From DYHD01 sp037445375 (lineage in GTDB: Bacteria; Nitrospirota; Thermodesulfovibrionia; Thermodesulfovibrionales; Dissulfurispiraceae), in the NCBI GenBank assembly GCA_037445375.1, contig JBBIKS010000087.1, forward strand, positions 1 through 6,880: a stretch of DNA of 6,880 nucleotides. Direction: 5' to 3'. Every line of letters begins with the position of its first letter. Position 1 is the first letter of the stretch. Position numbers and translations under genes: made by a program. Shown here piece after piece: positions 1 to 4,746 of this stretch. The notes beneath the pieces were generated by a model that ran no database searches, had not been told where the DNA came from, and saw only the letters and a program-made list of their open reading frames with translations.

Positions 1-45
1 ACAGGACATTTCTATTTTGGTAAAAACAGGACATTTCTAAATTGG
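1..45. mobile_element. Probable insertion-sequence end: two tandem copies of a 20-base unit
   Basis: The unit ACAGGACATTTCTATTTTGG at 1-20 is repeated at 26-45 with two mismatches (positions 40-41), giving a period of 25 bases. Repeated 'GGACATTTCTA-TTTGG' arrays of this kind are typical of the ends of integrase-type insertion sequences (IS481 or IS21-like elements), where they serve as transposase binding sites. No transposase is visible because the window starts here, so the element body, if any, lies to the left. The family assignment is recalled by resemblance only. It could instead be an unrelated direct repeat. Confidence 0.4.
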
Positions 46-68
46 CTTGACATTTACTGCTATTTAAG

Positions 69-87
69 TTGACAATCAGATTGTGAA
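69..87. promoter_or_regulatory. Candidate operator: 19-bp palindrome covering the -35 box
   Basis: TTGACAATCAGATTGTGAA is a dyad centred on A78. Every pair is complementary except 71/85, and the core ACAATC-A-GATTGT is perfect. It covers the -35 hexamer and half of the spacer, where a bound repressor would block RNA polymerase. I cannot match it to a named regulator; it does not look like a Fur or CRP/FNR box. Confidence 0.5.
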
Positions 88-97
88 TTGATAAAAT
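69..97 (+). promoter_or_regulatory. Strong sigma70-type promoter ahead of the first receptor leader
   Basis: A perfect -35 box TTGACA (69-74) is followed by a 17-base spacer and a -10 box TAAAAT (92-97, 5 of 6 matches to TATAAT). The predicted start is near 104. Another TTGACA lies at 47-52 but has no -10 at a suitable distance. This is the best promoter upstream of the receptor gene at 376. I found no convincing promoter between 203 and 375, so the receptor probably depends on transcription starting here. Confidence 0.65.
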
Positions 98-116
98 AAC
101 CGTTAGAAATAAATAT

Positions 117-137
117 ATCGCCCTGAAGGGCGATTTT
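117..137 (+). terminator. Small GC hairpin followed by T-rich DNA
   Basis: The stem ATCGCCC (117-123) pairs with GGGCGAT (128-134) around the loop TGAA, and TTTT (134-137) follows in a T/A-rich stretch. The flanks are A/T-rich and nearly complementary, so on DNA it could work in either direction. It begins only about 13 nt after the predicted start of the promoter at 69-97. It is therefore more likely the 5' hairpin of that RNA, or a terminator for transcription arriving from the left, than the end of a gene in view. Confidence 0.5.
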
Positions 138-144
138 ATTTATG

Positions 145-202
145 AAGCCATGAAGGCTCTTTCTGTGTGTAATGCACGGTTTAGAACTTCATGGCTTTTT
201 TT
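145..202 (+). terminator. Intrinsic terminator in the first receptor's leader
   Basis: AAGCCATGAAG (145-155) pairs perfectly over 11 bp with CTTCATGGCTT (187-197), and T196-T202 forms a seven-T tail. The 31-nt apical part can fold further: CTGTG (163-167) pairs with CACGG (175-179) with one G-U. A shorter alternative, AGCC (146-149) with GGCT (155-158), uses the same 5' strand but is much weaker. With a strong promoter 50-75 bases upstream and no gene between, this is either the end of a small RNA or an attenuator that receptor transcription must pass. Confidence 0.65.
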
Positions 203-375
203 GTTTATGAAGATGTGAAAAAACAGAAATGTTACTAAAAAGGCAGGCAGATATCACTCGCAATAAAAGTTCAATCCTGCCCCCAAAGGAAGACGCTATA
301 TCATAACGCCCCCGTATTTTGATTTTATCAGAAGTGGGGGGTGGGAAAAAAATTAAAGAAGGAGGAATTTGGTAA
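203..375 (+). other. Untranslated leader of the first receptor with competing GC tracts
   Basis: This stretch has no gene and no clear promoter. GGCAGG (242-247) can pair with CCTGCC (276-281). Two five-C tracts (280-284 and 309-313) can each pair with the G-run GGGGGG at 336-341. The version using 309-313 encloses a small inner hairpin, TGAT (320-323) with ATCA (327-330). Using 280-284 would disrupt the 242/276 stem, so alternative folds are possible. The ribosome site AGGAGG (360-365) is 10 nt before the ATG at 376. Confidence 0.35.
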
Positions 376-2589
376 ATGGGAAAGGGTGTTTTAGTTTTCA
401 TTTTGAGTTTGTTTTTGATTGTCTCTGTAAGTTGGGCAGAGGAGAAAAAAGAGGCTGGGACAGAAAAAAAAGAAACAAAACTTGAAGAAATAGTTGTAAC
501 AGCCACAAAAAATCCGAAGGAACTGGAGGATGTTCCTGCAAGCACTACGGTTATTACAAAGAAAGACATAGAAAAAAGAAATGTCCTGACAGTAGATCAG
601 GCAATGGATGCTATACCAGGCGTTGTTTACAGGCAGCATAGAAACCTTATGACAACATGGCCTACAGTTACCCTAAGGGGCATTCCGGGTCAAAGAAGGA
701 CGCTTGTATTGCTGGACGGGGTTCCTCTCAATGAGCCTCTCAATGGTGGGGTTCGTTTTGCCGGTTATGCCCCTGAGGATTTAGAGAGGATTGAGGTGGT
801 TAGAGGCCCATTTTCAAGCCTTTACGGCGGTTATGCTATGGGAGGAGTTGTAAATATTTTCACAAAAACCCCAGAAAAAAGGGAAATAACATTAAGGGCA
901 GGTTATGGAACAGGTTTTCAAGACGGAGATGCACCTGATGTAAGCAGAATCTATATATCTTACGGGGATAAGTTTTTTGATAAACTGAGTCTTTTTTTAA
1001 GCTATAGCAGAAATACGGCAAAGGATTTTGCCACTGATTTCAATGTTCAGGCTGCAAAACCTCCAGACGGAATTACTGGCTGGCTGCCGACAACAAATCA
1101 GTTCGGAGCCTTACGGTATTTAATCGGAGATCGAGGAAATAATGACTGGTGGGATGATAATATTACGATTAAGGCAGGCTATGACTTTTCTAAGACATCG
1201 AAGCTAAATCTCCTATTTGTCAGAACCCGTCTTGAATGGGATATTTGGGGTGACGGTGCTACAACATATCTAAGAGATGGCGGTGGCAATCCTGTTTGGT
1301 CCTATGGAACCGTTAGGGAATCTTCATTCATAATGACACCATCAATGGGTAGTGCGATAAATACTTACGGCTTAAGTTATGAGACAGAAATTGCAGATAT
1401 TAAAGCAAAACTCTCACTTGGACTTGTAGACGCAGAAAAAAGAAGACATGCAACGCATGGCGCCACTGCAACCCGAACAGGTGGACCCGCAATTGTTTCG
1501 CATTCGCCGAGCGAGGGATACAATGCAGAACTTCTCTTTACAAAACCTCTTTTCAAGCAGCATCTTCTGACTTTTGGGGGGTCATTTAGGCATGACTGGG
1601 CGGAAATAAAAAGGTATAATCTCACAAACTGGCGAGATAAAAATTCAATAACCAACATGGTTTATAATTCATCCGGGAAGGCTGATACTTATGCCTTATT
1701 TATACAGGATGAGATAATGTTATTTAATAATCTTACTGCATACATCGGTGTAAGGCATGACTGGTGGAAGACATTTGATGGCTATGATAACGATATAGGC
1801 AAGGCAGGCTATCCCAAAGAGTATTCATCAAGAACCAAAAATGCACTGAGCCCAAAGGCAGCGATTGTTTATAAGCCTTTTGAGAAAACTACCATACGAA
1901 CCTCGGTTGGTAAAGCATTTAGAGCGCCTACAATCTCAGAGCTTTACGGAACATTTTTAAGAGCGGACTTGGCTACCAATTGGGGCAACCCTGATCTAAA
2001 GCCGGAATCAGTTATATCGTGGGATTTAGGGGTAAGTCAGGAATTGTGGAAGGATGCCCGTGTGCGAGTTACATATTTTGAGAATTATATGAAAGACTTT
2101 ATACAAAACACTCAGATTGATGCCACTACATACAGATGGATGAATGTTGAAAAGTCTGAAGGAAGAGGCATCGAATTTGAAGCGGAGCAGAGATTTAACA
2201 ACTGGCTCAGGCTGTTTGCCAACTTTACTTATAATGATACCGAGGTAAAGGAAAACAAGGCTTTCCCTAAGACAGTCGGCAAAAAGTTAACAGATGTGCC
2301 TAAGACAATGTTTAACGCAGGAGTGGATTTAGAAAAAGGTCCATTTTCTGCTTCGTTAATCGGCAGACATAAGAGCAAGATTTACTTAAATACTGAAAAC
2401 CTCGATACCGCAAAAAAGGTGTATAACTCTTATGACCCTCATTTTGTTGCTGATGCAAAGGTATCTTATAAGATTACCAAATGGGCAACGGCATCCTTAT
2501 CGGTAAATAATATATTTGATAAAGAATATTTTGTCGGGAACAAGGCTGCAGGAAGGTCATGGTTTGGAGAGATAACAATGAGGTTTTAA
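376..2589 (+). CDS. TonB-dependent outer-membrane receptor (BtuB/CirA-like)
   Basis: This 737-residue protein is a 22-strand outer-membrane beta-barrel transporter that would take up a chelate or cofactor using TonB/ExbBD energy. Residues 1-21 are a signal peptide with a likely cut after SWA. A charged Lys/Glu linker leads to the TonB box EEIVVTA (38-43 region). The plug domain (about 45-165) shows LRGIPG (100-105), LLDGVPLNEP, RIEVVRGPFSSLYGG (138-152) and GGVVNIFTK (156-164). The barrel contains the family signatures GKAFRAPT (512-519) and GNPDLKPE (537-544), and it ends in NNIFDKEYF...ITMRF with the terminal Phe expected for outer-membrane insertion. The start is supported by AGGAGG at 360-365. 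Family resemblance is closest to BtuB/CirA/FepA-type receptors. The substrate cannot be read from sequence; there is no cobalamin riboswitch or clear Fur box. The frame is intact. Confidence 0.93.
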   Translation: MGKGVLVFILSLFLIVSVSWAEEKKEAGTEKKETKLEEIVVTATKNPKELEDVPASTTVITKKDIEKRNVLTVDQAMDAIPGVVYRQHRNLMTTWPTVTLRGIPGQRRTLVLLDGVPLNEPLNGGVRFAGYAPEDLERIEVVRGPFSSLYGGYAMGGVVNIFTKTPEKREITLRAGYGTGFQDGDAPDVSRIYISYGDKFFDKLSLFLSYSRNTAKDFATDFNVQAAKPPDGITGWLPTTNQFGALRYLIGDRGNNDWWDDNITIKAGYDFSKTSKLNLLFVRTRLEWDIWGDGATTYLRDGGGNPVWSYGTVRESSFIMTPSMGSAINTYGLSYETEIADIKAKLSLGLVDAEKRRHATHGATATRTGGPAIVSHSPSEGYNAELLFTKPLFKQHLLTFGGSFRHDWAEIKRYNLTNWRDKNSITNMVYNSSGKADTYALFIQDEIMLFNNLTAYIGVRHDWWKTFDGYDNDIGKAGYPKEYSSRTKNALSPKAAIVYKPFEKTTIRTSVGKAFRAPTISELYGTFLRADLATNWGNPDLKPESVISWDLGVSQELWKDARVRVTYFENYMKDFIQNTQIDATTYRWMNVEKSEGRGIEFEAEQRFNNWLRLFANFTYNDTEVKENKAFPKTVGKKLTDVPKTMFNAGVDLEKGPFSASLIGRHKSKIYLNTENLDTAKKVYNSYDPHFVADAKVSYKITKWATASLSVNNIFDKEYFVGNKAAGRSWFGEITMRF

Positions 2590-2598
2590 ATTAGCCCC

Positions 2599-2630
2599 AT
2601 CACCTTTGCCCTCTCATGCAAAGGCGTTTT
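2599..2630 (+). terminator. Hairpin after the first receptor, first copy of a 27-bp repeat
   Basis: CCTTTGC (2603-2609) pairs with GCAAAGG (2618-2624) around an 8-nt loop, followed by CGTTTT. It sits 13 bases after the receptor stop codon and would serve as a modest terminator. Bases 2599-2625 recur at 4632-4658 with a single difference, located in the loop, so this is a dispersed hairpin element rather than a one-off terminator. Confidence 0.55.
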
Positions 2631-2855
2631 AGGTTGATGCTCTTGTGTTCACTTTTTTTATTACGGATTTGTATTGCTTATGACATACAACAAGCCGTTT
2701 TTTGTAACAAAGCAGCAAAGTTATATGTAAGTATTACAATCGCTTTTTTGTCTTTGCATCTACAATTCTATATAACGTTTGTTTAAGTTGTATGGGCTAA
2801 TAAAACTTATGACGACCCTGTTGAAAAGGTCAAAGAAAAATTATTGAGGGGATAA
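2616..2855 (+). pseudogene. Decayed DUF485 (YjcH-like) membrane protein gene upstream of actP
   Basis: A frame open from 2595 runs to TAA at 2784-2786 and then continues in the same frame to a second TAA at 2853-2855, three bases before the symporter ATG. From ATG 2616 it reads 56 residues, the stop, then 22 more. The translation has a basic start (MQRRFRL), two hydrophobic helices (about 7-24 and 38-57) and the tail VVWANKTYDD followed by a Lys/Glu-rich end. This matches the two-helix DUF485 family, whose second helix ends in Y-x-x-x-A-N-x-x-[YF]-D and whose gene normally lies just before actP (E. coli yjcH). The in-frame TAA sits where the conserved Tyr (TAT/TAC) is expected. The usual N-terminal 30-40 residues are missing, replaced by the hairpin repeat at 2599-2625, and no ribosome site precedes ATG 2616 or 2637. 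Assignment is from recalled family patterns, not an alignment search. Confidence 0.6.
2748..2776 (+). promoter_or_regulatory. Candidate sigma70 promoter for the symporter
   Basis: TTGTCT (2748-2753, 4 of 6) and TATAAC (2771-2776, 5 of 6) are separated by 17 bases, which predicts a start near 2783 and a leader of about 75 nt to the symporter ATG. It lies inside the decayed DUF485 frame, so the symporter could be expressed on its own. A small dyad TGTAA-GTA-TTACA (2726-2738) lies just upstream and could bind a regulator. Boxes of this quality occur by chance in AT-rich DNA. Confidence 0.4.
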
Positions 2856-2858
2856 GAA

Positions 2859-4409
2859 ATGTCAAAAGAAGTTACTGCATTAGGACAGGTTAGCTTTGAA
2901 GCTATCTTTTTCTTTGTGTTTTTTATTGTTTTTACAATGGGAATTACTTATTGGGCGTCGAAAAGAACAAAAACAGCTAAGGAGTTCTATGCTGCTGGAA
3001 GATTAATAACTGGTTTTCAGAACGGCTTAGCACTCGCCGGTGCATATATGAGCGCTGCAGCTTTTTTGGGCATAGCCGGATTAGTGGCAACAAGTGGATA
3101 TGATGGCCTCTTATTTTCGGTTGGATGGCTCGTTGGATGGCCTGTTTTGCTTCTCTTTATTGCTGAGCCGCTCAGAAATCTCGGCAAATTCACTTATGCA
3201 GATGTTGTTGCATACAGGCTAAGTCAAAAACCGGTCAGAATATGTGCTTCAATAGCAACGCTTATTACAGTCATTTTCTATCTGATCCCGCAGATGGTAG
3301 GAGGAGGAACTCTTATAAGGCTTCTCCTTGGTCTACCATACGAGATTTCTGTCGTAATAGTCGGTATAGTAACGATCTCATATATTTTGTTTGGCGGGAT
3401 GCTTGCTACAACATGGGTCCAGATTATCAAGGCAGGTGTTCTCATCGGCGGTGCAACACTGGTAGCATTTATCTCTCTCTTGGCATATAATTTTGATATT
3501 TCTAGGGTCTTCAACTCTGTTGTAGAACGATATGGAGAAGCAGCAATGCTGCCCGGACTCCTCGTTGCTAATCCGCTCGATACGATTTCACTTGGATTAG
3601 CTTTGATGATAGGTGTCTGCGGGCTGCCGCATATTCTCATGAGATTTTACACCGTCCCTGACCAGAAAGCAGCAAGGAAATCAGTTGCATGGGCAACGGG
3701 ATGGATTGGGTATTTCTTTATTCTCACGTTTATCATTGGTTATAGTGCTGCATCCCTCGTTGGAAGGGAAGTAATACAGAATTTCGACAGAGGCGGCAAT
3801 ATGTCAGCTCTGCTTCTTGCAGAAGCTTTAGGTGGAACATTATTACTTGGGGTTTTATCAGCCGTTGCTTTTGCTACAATACTGGCGGTCGTTGCGGGGC
3901 TGACCCTTGCTGGTGCTGCTGCCCTTGCACATGACTTCTATGTTAATGTCATTCGCAACGGCACAGCAACAGAGAAGGAATCTATCAAGATTGCCAAAAT
4001 GTCAACCCTATTTCTCGGAATCATTGCTGTGACTCTGGGTATCGTTTTTAAAGGACAAAATGTTGCCTTTCTTGTAGGGCTGGCTTTTGCCGTTGCTGCA
4101 AGCGCCAACTTCCCTGCGCTGTTTATGTCCATGTTCTGGAAGAAATTTACGACAGGTGGTGCAGTTGCTAGCCAGATCACAGGACTTTTCCTTTCGGTTG
4201 GATTAATCTTCATAAGTCCCACTGTTATGGTTGATATTCTCAAAAACAAAGAGGCAATCTTTCCCTTAAAAAATCCGGGCATCATATCACTGCCTGCTGC
4301 TTTTATTGCTGGTTATATCGCATCTCTTATGACTTCTGAAAAGAGGTCGGAAGCGATATTCATAGACGAAAACCTGAGAACTTATTTAGGTGTTGGTGCA
4401 GAAGATTAA
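2859..4409 (+). CDS. actP: ActP-like cation/acetate symporter (solute:sodium symporter family)
   Basis: This 516-residue inner-membrane protein belongs to the SSS family, acetate permease subgroup, and would import acetate or a similar short carboxylate with Na+ or H+. About 13 hydrophobic helices are visible. Recognisable ActP blocks, in order, are FTMGITYWASKR (25-36), TGFQNGLALAGAYMSAA (51-67), FGGMLATTWVQIIKA, GLPHILMRFYTV (255-266), SAVAFATILAVVAGLTLAG, and GQNVAFLVGLAFAVAASANFP (from 399), then AIFPL near the C-terminus. E. coli ActP is 549 residues; this one lacks its cleavable-looking N-terminal extension. Compared with recalled E. coli ActP, AGDYMSAASF reads AGAYMSAAAF here, and GASAVSHD reads GAAALAHD. 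GAGGGG-like ribosome site GAGGGG (2846-2851) is 7 nt before the ATG and overlaps the end of the DUF485 remnant, the usual yjcH-actP operon spacing. Exact substrate and ion are inferred. Confidence 0.88.
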   Translation: MSKEVTALGQVSFEAIFFFVFFIVFTMGITYWASKRTKTAKEFYAAGRLITGFQNGLALAGAYMSAAAFLGIAGLVATSGYDGLLFSVGWLVGWPVLLLFIAEPLRNLGKFTYADVVAYRLSQKPVRICASIATLITVIFYLIPQMVGGGTLIRLLLGLPYEISVVIVGIVTISYILFGGMLATTWVQIIKAGVLIGGATLVAFISLLAYNFDISRVFNSVVERYGEAAMLPGLLVANPLDTISLGLALMIGVCGLPHILMRFYTVPDQKAARKSVAWATGWIGYFFILTFIIGYSAASLVGREVIQNFDRGGNMSALLLAEALGGTLLLGVLSAVAFATILAVVAGLTLAGAAALAHDFYVNVIRNGTATEKESIKIAKMSTLFLGIIAVTLGIVFKGQNVAFLVGLAFAVAASANFPALFMSMFWKKFTTGGAVASQITGLFLSVGLIFISPTVMVDILKNKEAIFPLKNPGIISLPAAFIAGYIASLMTSEKRSEAIFIDENLRTYLGVGAED

Positions 4410-4533
4410 AAAACTTGCTATTTTAGAGATTGTTTTAGTCCAGCGTGAAACGCTATTTCAAGTTGAACTAAGGCGCCATTGAGTGTTTATTTTTGGACGT
4501 CAGTGTTCGAAGATATAAATCAGTATAGGGGAG
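4410..4533. other. Non-coding gap after the symporter with a three-hairpin cluster
   Basis: No gene is supported here. AGCGT-GAA-ACGCT (4442-4454) and TTCAA-G-TTGAA (4457-4467) are adjacent perfect palindromes. TTAGT (4435-4439) with ACTAA (4467-4471) can close them into a cloverleaf-like fold. There is no T tail, so it is not a standard intrinsic terminator, although it is the only candidate 3' end for the symporter transcript. GGCGCC (4472-4477) follows directly. The remainder to 4533 shows nothing I can name. Confidence 0.4.
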
Positions 4534-4540
4534 ATGGATT

Positions 4541-4594
4541 ACGCCCCTCCCATCAAGGAAGGGGACTCCCCCCTTTACGGTGAGGGTGGGGATG
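4541..4594. repeat. GC-rich palindromic (REP-like) element
   Basis: CCCCTCC (4544-4550) pairs with GGAAGGGG (4557-4564) with one bulged A. Alternatively CCCCTCCC (4544-4551) pairs with GGGTGGGG (4584-4591) with one mismatch, enclosing a six-C run (4568-4573). The sequence is strikingly richer in G/C than its surroundings and resembles the 'CCCCTCCC-ATCAAGG-AGGGG...GGTGAGGGTGGGG' intergenic repeats scattered through many bacterial genomes. The 70-codon frame that crosses it (4534-4746) is best explained by this repeat, not by a gene. Confidence 0.5.
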
Positions 4595-4631
4595 TTTTCA
4601 AAGTTTATAAACAGACACTGCATAAAGCCTT

Positions 4632-4700
4632 ATCACCTTTGCCCTCTCACGCAAAGGCAGGGGATGAGATATCAATGATAGCGCCCTCTGCCTTTTGCGT
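4632..4700. repeat. Second copy of the 27-bp hairpin repeat, within a larger nested palindrome
   Basis: Bases 4632-4658 match 2599-2625 except C4650 for T2617. As in the first copy, CCTTTGC (4636-4642) pairs with GCAAAGG (4651-4657). Here the right arm has a second partner: ACGCAAAGGCAG (4649-4660) pairs with CTGCCTTTTGCGT (4688-4700) with one bulged T, and GGG (4661-4663) with CCC (4684-4686) extends it. The two folds exclude each other. No T tail follows, so it is not an obvious terminator. It ends 46 bases before the ATG of the second receptor. Confidence 0.6.
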
Positions 4701-4733
4701 TGGGGTTAACGGTCAAGTGTATAGAAATCTAAT

Positions 4734-4739
4734 AGGAGG
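4734..4739 (+). promoter_or_regulatory. Ribosome binding site fixing the second receptor's start
   Basis: AGGAGG lies 7 nt upstream of ATG 4747. The reading frame from this ATG opens directly with a good signal peptide, which makes this start firm. A possible -10 box TATAGA (4720-4725) lies just upstream, but without a convincing -35. Confidence 0.75.
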
Positions 4740-4746
4740 TATTTGA

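Larger units (their letters stand above)
104..202 (+). ncRNA. Putative ~100-nt small RNA or attenuated leader
   Basis: The predicted transcript runs from the start (about 104) set by the promoter at 69-97 to the T tail of the terminator at 145-202. It holds two stable hairpins (117-134 and 145-197) with a short A/U linker and no credible coding sequence. An ATG-initiated frame at 150-218 has no ribosome site and simply crosses the terminator stem. I do not recognise the RNA as a known family; no cobalamin-riboswitch 'GCCACTG' box is present. Whether it is an independent RNA or a leader controlling the downstream receptor gene is open. Confidence 0.4.

Noticed and set aside
1..45. Start of a CRISPR array
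   Set aside because: Only two 20-base copies with a 5-base gap; spacing is far too short for repeat-spacer units.
150..218. 22-codon frame in the receptor leader as a possible leader peptide
   Set aside because: No ribosome site, and the frame merely reads through the terminator stem and its T tail.
203..375. Cobalamin riboswitch or Fur box controlling the first receptor
   Set aside because: Looked for because receptors of this type are often so controlled, but no GCCACTG B12-box and no good GATAATGATAATCATTATC-like match is present.
189..569. 126-codon - strand frame overlapping the first receptor's start
   Set aside because: Its Ser/Phe/Val-rich translation is the complement of Lys/Glu-rich receptor codons, and it covers the leader and terminator of the real gene.
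391..639. 82-codon - strand frame inside the first receptor
   Set aside because: Antisense shadow of the signal-peptide and plug coding region, with a Cys/Phe-rich translation.
1377..1658. 93-codon - strand frame inside the first receptor
   Set aside because: Antisense shadow of an intact, well-supported barrel coding region.
2809..2847. 12-codon ATG frame just before the symporter as a leader peptide
   Set aside because: It lies out of frame within the DUF485 remnant, whose translation in the other frame is far more protein-like; there is no ribosome site.
3242..3640. Frames on both strands inside the symporter (3242-3490 +, 3278-3640 -)
   Set aside because: Both overlap conserved ActP coding sequence in other frames and show no recognisable protein features.
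3938..4285. 115-codon - strand frame inside the symporter
   Set aside because: Shadow of the conserved C-terminal half of the symporter.
4396..4482. Short GTG-started frame overlapping the symporter's end
   Set aside because: About 28 codons, no ribosome site, and it covers the hairpin cluster; nothing recognisable in the translation.
4534..4746. 70-codon + strand frame ahead of the second receptor
   Set aside because: It crosses two palindromic repeats, has Pro/Gly-rich repeat-derived content, and its ATG has a purine run directly against it rather than a properly spaced ribosome site.
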